Positions 18,024-27,628 of a DNA stretch of 64,000 nt are shown piece by piece. The stretch spans positions 1 to 64,000 of the forward strand of contig JAFIEW010000002.1 in NCBI GenBank assembly GCA_020832375.1, read 5' to 3'. The notes below the pieces were generated by a model. The model was not told the origin of the DNA. It saw only the letters and a list, made by a program, of their open reading frames with translations, and did not search any database. The stretch's first letter is position 1; every line of letters starts with the position of its first letter. The DNA comes from Cyclobacteriaceae bacterium. GTDB taxonomy: Bacteria > Bacteroidota > Bacteroidia > Cytophagales > Cyclobacteriaceae. The translations under genes and the position numbers were made by a program.

Positions 18024-20978
18024 ATGGAAAGATATCGCAAGATTAACAACCTGATTGGTTGGTTAGTGTTTTTTATAGCTACAGCGGTTTATTGGCTTAC
18101 AGTTGAGCCAACGGCGAGCTTTTGGGATTGTGGCGAGTTTATCGCAGCATCTTATAGGCTTCAAGTGCCACATCCTCCTGGCGCACCCTTTTTCCTGCTA
18201 GTAGGAAGAATGTTTTCCTTCTTGGCTATGGGTGAAGTTGAAAGTATTGCTTACTGGGTGAATATCTCGTCGGTACTTTCTTCGGGCTTCACCATTTTAT
18301 TTCTCTTCTGGACGATCACTTTGCTTGCTAGAAAAGTGATGGGACTCAATATAAAAGAGGAGACAAGCATGGAAAATACCATCGCCATCATGGGGGCAGG
18401 CTTTGTTGGCGCATTGGCCTACACTTTTTCTGATTCCTTTTGGTTCAGCGCGGTTGAAGCTGAGGTATATGCGATGTCAAGTTTCTTCACCGCTTTTGTG
18501 GTGTGGGCTATCTTCAAGTGGGAAACCATAGAAGATGAGCAGCAAGCCAATAAGTGGATTATTCTGATCGCCTATATGATTGGACTTTCTATTGGAGTTC
18601 ACTTGCTTAATTTGGTAACTATACCCGCTTTAGCATTAATTTATTACTTCCGTAAGTATGAGTACTCTCATAAAGGTGCTATAATCACCTTGGCAACCAG
18701 CGCAGGTATTTTACTAATTATTTTGGTGGGGATCATTCCTGGTTTACCGAGCCTTGCGGGTCGATTTGAGATCTTATTTGTCAATTCATTTGGTTTGCCT
18801 TTTGGTTCTGGAATTATCTTCTTCAGTGCGATCTTTATTGGTGGCATCGTCTATGGTGTCTACTATAGCGTGAAAAAAGAGCTACTTTGGTTGAATATGG
18901 CAACCTTAAGTTTAGCTTTTATTTTGATCGGTTATATCAGCTACGGTATTATTGCGATTAGATCGCAGTACAATCCGCCAATTGATCAAAACAACCCTCA
19001 AAATATCATGAGCTTCGTTTCTTATTTGAAGCGTGAGCAGTATGGAAGCCGGCCGCTATTGTATGGCCAATATTTTACGGCTGAGGTAGTAGATCAGCAG
19101 CGAGGAGAGCCAATTTATGAGAAAGGTGAAGATCGTTACATTATCAAAGACTACAAAATTGACAATACCTATGATCCTGATCATGTGGGCTTAATGCCGA
19201 GGATGTGGGATGGCAGAAATCCAAACAACGTAAAAGCATATCAGGAAAAAGCTGGGCTTCGGCAAGGTGAAAAGCCTAGCTTTGGCGATCATATTAAGTT
19301 CATGATTACCCATCAGATGGGGCATATGTACTTTAGGTATTTTATGTGGAATTTCAGTGGTAGAGCCCACGACATTCAAGGATCTCCATATCTGACGCTA
19401 GCCGATAGTGATAAAGACCTACCTGATGCTTTGAAAAATAATGCCGCTCGCAATCAGTACTATATGATTCCGCTGATTTTAGGATTACTTGGTCTGTTTT
19501 ATTCCTATCGAAAAGATAAGAAAACCTTCTCTTTTGTGGCATTACTCTTTTTTATGACGGGCGCGGCGATCATTCTTTACTTAAATGCTCCTCCTTTGGA
19601 GCCGAGAGAGCGAGATTATGCCTACGTTGGATCCTTCTATGCTTTTGCCATTTGGATAGGTTTTGCCGTACTTTGGCTCAATGAGTTGCTAAGCTCATTC
19701 CTTAAGCAGCGAAAGGTAGCGGCTGCTGTAGCAACCGCTATTTGTCTTAGTGCGCCAGTTATTATGGCTTCAGAGAATTGGGACGACCATGATCGCAGCA
19801 ATCGCTACTATTCGGTAGATTCTGCGAGGAATTTCCTCGCTAGCTGTGAGCCGAATGCTATTCTATTTACTGGGGGAGATAATGATACCTTCCCATTGTG
19901 GTACGTGCAAGATGTGGAAGGCTTCCGTACTGATGTAAGAGTTATTGTACTCTCTTACTTCAATACTGACTGGTACATCGATCAGATGACTCGTCAATAT
20001 TATGAATCTGAGCCACTACCGTTTAGCTTAGAAAGAAGGCATTACAGACAAGGCGGCCCTAATGATGTTCTTTATTTCGAAGATAAAACCGATCGTTCTA
20101 TGAACATTCGTTCATACTTGAGAAGAGTTCGAGAGGAGAGTGAAGGCATCAGGATGCGAACGAGTGCTGATGATTACATTCATTTGATTCCATCCCGTAA
20201 CTTCTTCCTTAATATTGATTCCGCTCAAGTATTTAATTTAGGGATTTTACCTGAGGAGCATAAGGATAAATTTGTAGATCGAATGGACTTCAGTGGTAAG
20301 GGTAGAGTATTGGAGAAAAAAGACCTGATGATTCTCGACCTTATGGTTGCAAACAATTGGGAGCGTCCGATTTACTTCAATAATACTTCACTTAACAGCA
20401 TCAATATCGACCTCAAGGATTTTGTTGTGACGGAAGGGGCAACCTATAGATTACTTCCTGTGAAGCGACCTCAGGAAATAGAGGAGTTAGTAGATACTGA
20501 TAAAATGTATCGAAACATGATGGAACGCTTCCATACGCGAGAGCTCGATAATCCAGATGTATATTATGATGACAACTACCGTGGGTTCATTTTGAATTTA
20601 CGCACTACCTATCTCACCTTGGCTGAGGCTTTGTTTGAGAAAAATGACTATGAGCGAGCTGAAAAGGTATTGGTAGAGATGTTTGAGCGAATACCTGATG
20701 AGGCCATTTCTTATGACTTCACCATTCCTCGTACATTAGCTATGTGGCATACACTAGGACATGAGGAAAAAGCACGCGAGATTGCTAAAGTGATGATTGA
20801 GCGCTCAGACGATATGCTGCAATATCTACGAACGAATGATTTGGGCAGAATGGATGTGCAAAGAAACTTCGTGATTGTGTCCGAAATTGGACGACAACTT
20901 GAGAAAGTGGGCGAAAATGAACTTGCTGAACGTGCAGAAGAGGTGTTTAGCAGGCATTATAGTAGCTTCTTTAACTAG
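18024..20978 (+). CDS. DUF2723 multi-pass protein, probable protein O-glycosyltransferase of TMEM260 type
   Basis: A 984-residue inner-membrane protein. The N-terminal domain carries the DUF2723 signature TASFWDCGEFIAASYRLQVP (about residues 29-48) followed by HPPGAP, and roughly ten hydrophobic spans up to about residue 590. The C-terminal 400 residues are periplasmic or cytosolic, with a GGDNDTFPLWY motif and a TPR-like end. The family shares the GT-C fold with protein mannosyltransferases, and human TMEM260 is reported to be an O-mannosyltransferase. Many Bacteroidota O-glycosylate envelope proteins, so such a role is plausible but inferred. ATG 18024 is used; TTG 17961 would add an odd extension. 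A terminator follows at 21014. Confidence 0.85.
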   Translation: MERYRKINNLIGWLVFFIATAVYWLTVEPTASFWDCGEFIAASYRLQVPHPPGAPFFLLVGRMFSFLAMGEVESIAYWVNISSVLSSGFTILFLFWTITLLARKVMGLNIKEETSMENTIAIMGAGFVGALAYTFSDSFWFSAVEAEVYAMSSFFTAFVVWAIFKWETIEDEQQANKWIILIAYMIGLSIGVHLLNLVTIPALALIYYFRKYEYSHKGAIITLATSAGILLIILVGIIPGLPSLAGRFEILFVNSFGLPFGSGIIFFSAIFIGGIVYGVYYSVKKELLWLNMATLSLAFILIGYISYGIIAIRSQYNPPIDQNNPQNIMSFVSYLKREQYGSRPLLYGQYFTAEVVDQQRGEPIYEKGEDRYIIKDYKIDNTYDPDHVGLMPRMWDGRNPNNVKAYQEKAGLRQGEKPSFGDHIKFMITHQMGHMYFRYFMWNFSGRAHDIQGSPYLTLADSDKDLPDALKNNAARNQYYMIPLILGLLGLFYSYRKDKKTFSFVALLFFMTGAAIILYLNAPPLEPRERDYAYVGSFYAFAIWIGFAVLWLNELLSSFLKQRKVAAAVATAICLSAPVIMASENWDDHDRSNRYYSVDSARNFLASCEPNAILFTGGDNDTFPLWYVQDVEGFRTDVRVIVLSYFNTDWYIDQMTRQYYESEPLPFSLERRHYRQGGPNDVLYFEDKTDRSMNIRSYLRRVREESEGIRMRTSADDYIHLIPSRNFFLNIDSAQVFNLGILPEEHKDKFVDRMDFSGKGRVLEKKDLMILDLMVANNWERPIYFNNTSLNSINIDLKDFVVTEGATYRLLPVKRPQEIEELVDTDKMYRNMMERFHTRELDNPDVYYDDNYRGFILNLRTTYLTLAEALFEKNDYERAEKVLVEMFERIPDEAISYDFTIPRTLAMWHTLGHEEKAREIAKVMIERSDDMLQYLRTNDLGRMDVQRNFVIVSEIGRQLEKVGENELAERAEEVFSRHYSSFFN

Positions 20979-21013
20979 TAGATACTTTTAATAAGAATCA
21001 CTTACCTACCTAC

Positions 21014-21051
21014 AAAAAAAACCGATGCTTCAATCAAGCATCGGTTTTTTT
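21014..21051. terminator. Bidirectional terminator between convergent genes
   Basis: A perfect 10-bp stem, ACCGATGCTT / AAGCATCGGT, with a 5-nt loop is flanked by A7 on the left and T7 on the right. It works in both directions and separates the DUF2723 gene from the minus-strand methyltransferase gene. Confidence 0.92.
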
Positions 21052-21065
21052 GTGAGTTGTTTACC

Positions 21066-21704
21066 TTAATCATAATTCTTCTGAAACACGATAAAGCGAT
21101 CGCTTAACTCAATGATATCCATTTGGTACTGTTTGGCAATGAAGAGTATAGTTTCCTTACTATATATGAAGACATGGGTTTTGTCCCTACGATAAAACCA
21201 ATTGTTAAATTTGATGCCTTGGTGATAAAGTAAGGTCATAATAAGGAGATAACCACCTTTTTCGATAAGAGGAAGAATTTTTTCTATTTCCGCTTTTGGC
21301 TGGTTAAAGTGTTCAAAAGCCTCACATGAAAACACATAATCATATTTTTTCTTGAAAATACTCTTGTCATCTTGGTAAAAAGGGTCATATAGTTTGATAT
21401 CATATCCTTCATTTTTGAGTATTGAGCTAATGACTGGCCCTGGTCCGCAGCCATAATCAAGACCAACTGTGCTTTTATTGAAATGCTGCATTACCCAACT
21501 CCATATTGGCGAGGTAAATTGTCGATAACCGGGGTCGTCAATGTTATTATGATGAGCGTCATAACGTGCTTTTTCCTCGCTGGAGTTAAGCCTACATTCC
21601 TCTTTCATTACTATTGCCTTACATCCGTCACAGCTCAGGTAGGTCTGATCTATCTCGGTGTAGTTGGTGTTCTCACAAAGAGGGCAGTTAAAGCTAGCAA
21701 TCAT
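21066..21704 (-). CDS. Class I SAM-dependent methyltransferase with N-terminal zinc ribbon
   Basis: A 212-residue cytoplasmic protein. Four cysteines in two CxxC pairs (7/10 and 25/28) form an N-terminal zinc-ribbon-like module. The Rossmann methyltransferase domain has motif I GLDYGCGPG (81-89), then DYVFSCEAFEHF as motif IV and GGYLLIMTLLY as motif VI, the pattern of Methyltransf_11/23 proteins. The substrate is unknown; relatives act on small molecules or sugars. It is a single-gene unit, convergent with the DUF2723 gene and sharing its terminator. Confidence 0.85.
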   Translation of the reverse strand: MIASFNCPLCENTNYTEIDQTYLSCDGCKAIVMKEECRLNSSEEKARYDAHHNNIDDPGYRQFTSPIWSWVMQHFNKSTVGLDYGCGPGPVISSILKNEGYDIKLYDPFYQDDKSIFKKKYDYVFSCEAFEHFNQPKAEIEKILPLIEKGGYLLIMTLLYHQGIKFNNWFYRRDKTHVFIYSKETILFIAKQYQMDIIELSDRFIVFQKNYD

Positions 21705-21947
21705 CTTAGAGAATTAGAAATGATAAGTTTGATTGATCAAATTGATACCTAAAGTTAACCACTTATTTATTTTAGCTTCTAAAAAAACTAAAAAGTAGCA
21801 GAATGAATCGACCATAAAAAGCAAATATCCTTTTTTCATGGTACTTGCTCAATATTACTAAGGTAAATTGATGTTTTTTCAGCTGGAGCTTATAATTTCG
21901 TCTTTTCAGGCGAAAGGCTTATTGCTAAACTTAAGATATATACCTCT

Positions 21948-22838
21948 ATGAATGTAGCTTCTTTATTTCAAGTATGTGCTGAACAGGCTTTTGATTCTAT
22001 CCGGGCGGCTGTAATACAACACCTAGATGATATCTTAAGTCATGGTGCTGAACTCGACAGGCTGTCAGTCAAGGCGACCCACCAAATTGATGAAGTAGCC
22101 TTTGAAATTTTGAAGGAACACTTCAAAGAATTTCCCGCTGATTTATACATAGAGTCATTTGATCCAATTCTAAAGGAAGGTAGCGAATGGGTGTTGTTTT
22201 GTGATCCTGTCGATGGATCGAGAAATTGTGATCGAAATATCGGAGATGCAGGTTTCGGAATCTGTCTTTCACCTAAGCGAGAGCAATTGCGTTTTAGTGA
22301 TCTTCAAGATGCTTTTGTGGGAGGTTTACGTACAGGTGATCGCTATTACACCAAAGGCGGTAGCGCCTTTTATCAATCTGCCTTGACCAAAAAAGAATAC
22401 CCACTTAGAAGCAGTGCGGAGACACAGCTAAAAAACGCCTTATTATTACTTAAAGCTGGGTATTCTGCAGCTGATACTCATTTTTCTCAGGCTTACCCAC
22501 TTTATTTTGCTTGTAAAGATTCTCGGTCTTTCGAAAATTCTATTGTGGAGATGTGCGAACTCGCTAGGGGGGGGATGGATGCATTTGTGGAGGTACGCAA
22601 ACTATCTGATTTTTACAATTTGGTTGCCTATCCTATTCTAAGAGCATCGGGAGCTAGCTTAGTCAATCTGCAGGGGCAGCCTTTCGAACAGCTTGCGGTA
22701 GATCCAGACGGATACTATGATTTCGTTGGTGCTTCCACCGAAATTTTAGCAATAGAGATCATCAACATATTGAAAGATTTTGCGCAAAAAGGTAGCTATG
22801 AAAGCAAACAAGCCGAATACCGACTAAAAAAAACGTAG
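21948..22838 (+). CDS. Inositol monophosphatase-family phosphatase
   Basis: A 296-residue metal-dependent phosphatase of the IMPase/FBPase/CysQ superfamily. The metal-binding motif DPVDGSRN (86-93) matches DPxDGTxN, and the upstream acidic site reads IES (68-70) instead of the usual GEE. The C-terminal metal Asp is likely in KLSDFYNLVAYPILRASGASL, where the consensus is WDxAAGxxLVxEAGG. These departures suggest a specialised substrate rather than inositol phosphate. No signal peptide. The first ATG is used. It is a single-gene unit; a paired repeat follows its stop codon. Confidence 0.75.
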   Translation: MNVASLFQVCAEQAFDSIRAAVIQHLDDILSHGAELDRLSVKATHQIDEVAFEILKEHFKEFPADLYIESFDPILKEGSEWVLFCDPVDGSRNCDRNIGDAGFGICLSPKREQLRFSDLQDAFVGGLRTGDRYYTKGGSAFYQSALTKKEYPLRSSAETQLKNALLLLKAGYSAADTHFSQAYPLYFACKDSRSFENSIVEMCELARGGMDAFVEVRKLSDFYNLVAYPILRASGASLVNLQGQPFEQLAVDPDGYYDFVGASTEILAIEIINILKDFAQKGSYESKQAEYRLKKT

Positions 22839-22851
22839 CGGATTATTTTTA

Positions 22852-22963
22852 TTTTTTTCGTGGAATGAGGGTCTGAGTAAAGCTTAGTGACTTGAAAAAG
22901 AATGCCCTGACTACTTTGGTTTTGTAAATCTAAGTTAATTTCCCTCATCCTTTTTTTGCGAAA
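22852..22963. repeat. Two-armed repeat of the GCGTGGGATGAGG family (diverged)
   Basis: The left arm TTTTTTTCGTGGAATGAGGG (22852-22871) faces the right arm CCCTCATCC...TTTGCGAAA (22942-22963), separated by 70 bp. The right arm is diverged in its middle. No coding potential. Confidence 0.5.
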
Positions 22964-23085
22964 TTCACTTGATTGAGCTGAAGTGTGAAAGATTTTTTTA
23001 AGGGCTAAGGCTAAGTGTCAAATTTAATATTCTTCAAAAAGGCTCATACTGCGTTCTCATTCCAATACAATAAATAATCGACTTA

Positions 23086-25773
23086 CTAGCGATCGAACCA
23101 TGTTCTGCGACGGCTAAGTTTCAAATCTTGCAGTACAGAGGCTTTTACATTGATGTTGAGCGAGTAGGACTCAAATCGGCCGAAAGGTGTCCAATTGAAT
23201 CGCATCTCCCAACAATGAAGGTCACGGAAAATGTCGATTGATGTCTGTGTAAAATCTTGCATAGTGAAGTCATAACCTGTGGTCATACCGATTTTCCATT
23301 TTTCAGAAAGGCTTAAATCTCCTGAGAGATTAAGGGCTTGAGTGATGTTAGGTTCAGCAAAACCAGCCCTTTGATAGCGCAAGTTGTATCGAACCATCAG
23401 GCTCCAAGGAATAGAGAAATCCACATAAAGATCTGGGTTGGCATTGATGAAGTTACGAGTATTTTCGTCCAGTCCGCTGTCTTCATTGACTCGATCGCCC
23501 CTGGCGGCAGGGTTGAGGTTGGTAGAGAGTGCGAGTTGAGCTAAAGAAAGCCTACCGAGTCCATTTCCCGTATTAATTGCGAATTCGCTAATTCGTCTTT
23601 GGCTTACTCTACCCTGTTCGTCAATATTATCGAGTACCCAAGTATAAGGGTCGATAGATGAAAGGATATTGATGTCTAATTTATCGTTGAAAAGTCTTGT
23701 TCTTGCATTGATATTTATATTCTGCAATTGAAAGGAATCTGCGATAGCGTTATAGCTGGTATTAACTGATAAGTTTTCGAAAATGGCTACCTTTTTACTA
23801 CTTTTCTCACCTGTAGAGTCATCGTAAGAGCGCACTTTCATTTCTAGGGTATTGGTAAATCCAATACCTATATTTCCACTTGGTCCAGATTGAGGCCCAC
23901 CAAAAGCAAAACCTTGAAAAGAGGATAGTAACTGTTGTTGGAAAGCAGCATCAGGGCCTGTTTGTACTTCCTGCCACACACCAAATCTAGGATCGCCAAA
24001 GTCTGGCGTGTAGGTAAATGAAAAGATAGGATTCAATACGTGGCGGATAGCCTCTACTTTACCCTTTCCTGGGAAAAAGTAAGTACCATAAATACGTGTA
24101 TTTAAACTAGCTCCGATGTTCCAATTGCTTGCTCTAGCAAATCCTGGGATGGTGTCAACTTGTACTGCCTGCTGATCGGGTAGCCACTGGAAGTCCAATG
24201 ACCGCAAGTACCATACCTCCTCATAATTGAAGCTAGGGTTTAGCGACCAGTGTTTTAGTACCGTCATGGAGGTATTAACAGGGACTCTATGCCTTACGCC
24301 ATTTTGTGCCCTTTGCATGAGTTGTGATGCATTGGCAAAGCTAAAGTCTACAGGTTCTGTTTCTGGTTCGAAGTTAGCGATTGGGAAGTTACCAAACTGA
24401 CGAATAGGGGAGTTGGTAATCCTGTTGGTGGCATTCATCTGCCAGTTAAAGTTAATTTTTTCCCACCATGTTTTCCCTGTTTTTCCAAGGCCTTTGAAAG
24501 GATAAATACGGTTCATGTTAAAGGCTACTTCTGGGAGTAATACGTCAATTTCGTTGGTTCTTACATTTTGGTTGTGGCGCGCACTGATCGACATATTAAA
24601 TAAACTACCAAAAGTGGTTGAGTACTGTACATTGGAGGTAAAGGTAGAGTTTAAGTTTCGGTTGATATCTCCAAAGGCTACATTTTGGTTGTAGGTAGAG
24701 GTACCCGCATTTACAGAAGCAGAAAATCTACTTTTTCCTCTAGGGGTAGGTGTGTGGTTCCATGTTACCCAAAAGTCGTTGATATTGATGGTGTCTTCCT
24801 CGGCCCCTGTAGATAGTTGATTGTATCGGAAATTAAATCGACCATTGTATCGATATCGGCGATTATAATCGGTAGAGATGTTAAGCCCATGCCCACCTCT
24901 AGAGTAGATTTCTCCTAGTGCGGTGATGTTCACGTAGTCGTTGACTTTCCAAAAGTAGCCACCGTCACGAAGGAAAAGCCCTCTAAGTCTCTCTTCACCA
25001 TAAGATGGGATTACAACGCCAGAAGTCTCTTTCCTTGGAGCGGGAAACATACCAAAGGCAAAACCTAAGGGTGTGGGTATATCTTCAATGCGTAGATTAA
25101 ACGGTCCTGATACAATTTTATCATCAGGAATCATTTTAAGTCTACTCGCTTGTATGTGAAAGTGGGGCTCGGCTAGATTACAGGTAGTATATTTCGCTTG
25201 ATCAATGTATAGTTCATCGAATTGATTCTTTTTTACCGATCTACCGTGTATGAATGCTTCATCTTGTTGGGTAACTAGTTTATTGATTTTAGCTTTCCCT
25301 GTTTTAAAGTTATACCTTATTTCTTCTGTGGCAAATTCATCTTGTTTGTCTCTAAATATTGGCATACCTATTTTCTTGCCTGTAGAGTCTACTTTACCAA
25401 TTGCATTGATTTCGGAGGTGATATAATCGATAGTGATGAATTCTGCCTCTAGGTCTATATCGCCATAATCAATACTGGCCTCACCGTATAAATAGGCGTT
25501 TCGAGTTTTGATATTGAAATTGATAGAATCTTTGGCCTTGTATTTGATCGTTGTCTCAATATCGCTTTTGTATTCTTTTTTTGGAGGCTCTTCGGGTATG
25601 GAGTCAGGAAGGACTACATCTAGCAATCCAGGTAATAGGGAATCTGCATCTATCATTTCGGGTGCAAAACCTTCAATACGAGTAGAATCGTTGAGAAGCT
25701 CTTGTCCTTTTGCTGATGAAATGAAACACACTAAACTAAGAAGGATTAAATATCTGACCTTCAATTTATACAC
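23086..25773 (-). CDS. lptD: LPS-assembly outer-membrane protein LptD
   Basis: An 895-residue outer-membrane protein that inserts lipopolysaccharide into the outer leaflet. After a signal peptide (LILLSLVCFISSAKGQ) comes a periplasmic OstA-like beta-jelly-roll domain (about residues 60-230, for example IDYGDIDLEAEFITIDY), then a long C-terminal beta-barrel of alternating aromatic strands ending near the C-terminus (FNWTPFGRFESYSLNINVKA). Size fits Bacteroidota LptD. No ATG precedes the signal sequence: the start must be GTG 25773, TTG 25764 or TTG 25806; I chose GTG. It is divergent from the amidase gene 76 bp away, a conserved arrangement in the phylum. Confidence 0.88.
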   Translation of the reverse strand: MYKLKVRYLILLSLVCFISSAKGQELLNDSTRIEGFAPEMIDADSLLPGLLDVVLPDSIPEEPPKKEYKSDIETTIKYKAKDSINFNIKTRNAYLYGEASIDYGDIDLEAEFITIDYITSEINAIGKVDSTGKKIGMPIFRDKQDEFATEEIRYNFKTGKAKINKLVTQQDEAFIHGRSVKKNQFDELYIDQAKYTTCNLAEPHFHIQASRLKMIPDDKIVSGPFNLRIEDIPTPLGFAFGMFPAPRKETSGVVIPSYGEERLRGLFLRDGGYFWKVNDYVNITALGEIYSRGGHGLNISTDYNRRYRYNGRFNFRYNQLSTGAEEDTININDFWVTWNHTPTPRGKSRFSASVNAGTSTYNQNVAFGDINRNLNSTFTSNVQYSTTFGSLFNMSISARHNQNVRTNEIDVLLPEVAFNMNRIYPFKGLGKTGKTWWEKINFNWQMNATNRITNSPIRQFGNFPIANFEPETEPVDFSFANASQLMQRAQNGVRHRVPVNTSMTVLKHWSLNPSFNYEEVWYLRSLDFQWLPDQQAVQVDTIPGFARASNWNIGASLNTRIYGTYFFPGKGKVEAIRHVLNPIFSFTYTPDFGDPRFGVWQEVQTGPDAAFQQQLLSSFQGFAFGGPQSGPSGNIGIGFTNTLEMKVRSYDDSTGEKSSKKVAIFENLSVNTSYNAIADSFQLQNININARTRLFNDKLDINILSSIDPYTWVLDNIDEQGRVSQRRISEFAINTGNGLGRLSLAQLALSTNLNPAARGDRVNEDSGLDENTRNFINANPDLYVDFSIPWSLMVRYNLRYQRAGFAEPNITQALNLSGDLSLSEKWKIGMTTGYDFTMQDFTQTSIDIFRDLHCWEMRFNWTPFGRFESYSLNINVKASVLQDLKLSRRRTWFDR

Positions 25774-25849
25774 CTTTACCTTCGTACTTAAACAAAAAAT
25801 ATTCAAATTTGCGTAAAGTTAGGACATTGTCTAAAACAACCGAAACATT

Positions 25850-26632
25850 GTGAAAAATATTCTTATTCTTTTAGCCGTAACCTTCATACTCATTTTCGGA
25901 GCTTTTAGTCCGCTAGGAAGCGCTAAGTATGCGGTTACTAAGGTAGTAATCGATGCCGGGCATGGCGGTAAAGATCCCGGAGCACTTGGTGCCTTTTCTC
26001 AAGAAAAAGATATAGCTCTAGCAATAGCTTTAAAGCTAGGGGAAATTATCGAAAAATACATTGATAATGTAGAGGTTATTTATACCCGAAGTGATGATCG
26101 CTTCGTAGAATTAATAGATCGAGCGGGTATTGCCAATAAAAATAAAGCGGATCTATTTATATCTATTCATTGTAATGCCACAGACAACAGAAAGGTACAG
26201 GGTACCGAAACCTTTGTGATGGGGCTTGAAAAATCGGAGGATAATTTCGATGTGGCTAAGCGAGAAAACTCTGTAATACTTCTTGAGGATGATTTTGAGG
26301 AAAATTATGAAGGGTTTGATCCTACTAATCCAGAGTCGATGATTATGTTTCAACTTTTTCAAAATACCTATCAAAAGAATAGTCTAAAATTTGCTGCCAA
26401 GATAGAAGAGCAGTTTCAAAAGCGTGTGGGGCGTTACTCAAGAGGGGTAAAACAAAATATATTTGTAGTTCTTTACAAGACTTCAATGCCTAGTGTATTG
26501 ATAGAAACAGGATTTATTAGCAATGAAGACGAAGAAAAGTTTCTTAATGATCAACTTGGACAAGAATATCTTGCCTCTGGTATATTTAGGGCTTTTAGAG
26601 ATTATAAAAACGAAATTGAAGCAAATAATTAA
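25850..26632 (+). CDS. N-acetylmuramoyl-L-alanine amidase (Amidase_3)
   Basis: A 260-residue periplasmic zinc hydrolase that cleaves the amide bond between muramic acid and the stem peptide. A signal peptide or anchor covers residues 1-25. Catalytic-domain motifs are VVIDAGHGGKDPGA (zinc His38), an early zinc Glu in QEKDIALAIA, FISIHCNAT (second His) and the catalytic Glu in VLIETGFISN. An insertion around residues 125-165 resembles the autoinhibitory helix region of AmiC-type enzymes. The start codon is GTG. The mlaD-like gene begins 12 bp after its stop, so both form one operon, transcribed away from lptD. Confidence 0.92.
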   Translation: MKNILILLAVTFILIFGAFSPLGSAKYAVTKVVIDAGHGGKDPGALGAFSQEKDIALAIALKLGEIIEKYIDNVEVIYTRSDDRFVELIDRAGIANKNKADLFISIHCNATDNRKVQGTETFVMGLEKSEDNFDVAKRENSVILLEDDFEENYEGFDPTNPESMIMFQLFQNTYQKNSLKFAAKIEEQFQKRVGRYSRGVKQNIFVVLYKTSMPSVLIETGFISNEDEEKFLNDQLGQEYLASGIFRAFRDYKNEIEANN

Positions 26633-26644
26633 ACAACTTACTGC

Positions 26645-27577
26645 GTGAAAGTATCAAACGAATTTAAAATAGGAGTACTTGCCCTAGTATCGGGCTTACT
26701 TCTTTATTTTGGTGTCAGATTCCTGAAAGGAACTGATGTTTTTTCCAGACAGACAACATACTACGCAGTTTACGATAGCGTAGATGGGCTAACTATTTCC
26801 AACCCCATATTGCTCAACGGCTATTCTGTAGGCCGAGTAAATGATGTAAAGCTTTTGCAGGAAGGTACAAACAACCGAGTGGTTGTAGAGCTTGATATTG
26901 AATCGACCATAAAAGTGGGGCAAGGAGCGGTAGCTCAGTTGGTATCTAGTGATATACTAGGAGGGAAAGCAATTGCTCTTAAAACAGGCGATGTAAATAA
27001 ACCGCTAAATGCCAGAGATACACTCCTCAGCGAAACAGACAAGGGAATACAACAATTGATGATGGACACCGCTCTCCCTGTGATCAAACAACTCGATTCC
27101 GCAATGATTCGAATTAATTACATCCTAAAAAATATTGACGAAAACGAATCGACTATCAATCAAACGCTTGCCAATATCTCAGTTCTTACCAAAACACTCA
27201 ACGGTACTGTAGTTCAAAATCAAAAAAATATCAGTACTTCAACCACCAACTTAGCAAAGCTCACTGAAGGTCTTACTGATGATAATGAAGGATTGGTTTC
27301 CTTTCTTTCCAAGATGAACCACCTTGCCGATTCTCTTAATGACCTACCGCTCAAGGCAACTTTGGAAGAGACAAAGGCAACTATGGCTAATATTAAATTA
27401 CTCAGCGATCAAATAGAGGCAGGAAAGGGCACTATGGGGAAAATGATGAAAGACGACAGCCTTTATAATAACCTTAATGCTTCAGCTCAAAGCCTAGATC
27501 TACTGCTCAACGACCTAAGGGAAAGGCCAAGAAGATATGTGCACTTCTCTCTTTTTGGTAGAAAGAATAAAGACTGA
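26645..27577 (+). CDS. MlaD/MCE-family lipid-transport protein
   Basis: A 310-residue inner-membrane-anchored protein of the MCE family, which forms rings that carry phospholipids between membranes. One transmembrane helix lies at residues 9-25 (IGVLALVSGLLLYFGVRFL). The MCE domain (about 37-115) contains YDSVDGLTISNPILLNGYSVGRV, the typical start of the fold. A long, polar, helical C-terminal region (150-290) is likely coiled-coil. The start codon is GTG, 12 bp after the amidase. The matching permease and ATPase are not in the window, although an orphan ABC ATPase is encoded at 50880. Confidence 0.88.
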   Translation: MKVSNEFKIGVLALVSGLLLYFGVRFLKGTDVFSRQTTYYAVYDSVDGLTISNPILLNGYSVGRVNDVKLLQEGTNNRVVVELDIESTIKVGQGAVAQLVSSDILGGKAIALKTGDVNKPLNARDTLLSETDKGIQQLMMDTALPVIKQLDSAMIRINYILKNIDENESTINQTLANISVLTKTLNGTVVQNQKNISTSTTNLAKLTEGLTDDNEGLVSFLSKMNHLADSLNDLPLKATLEETKATMANIKLLSDQIEAGKGTMGKMMKDDSLYNNLNASAQSLDLLLNDLRERPRRYVHFSLFGRKNKD

Positions 27578-27628
27578 TCTTAGAGAAAAAAACAACAAGC
27601 ATAAAAACTAACAACAACAAACCTACAA

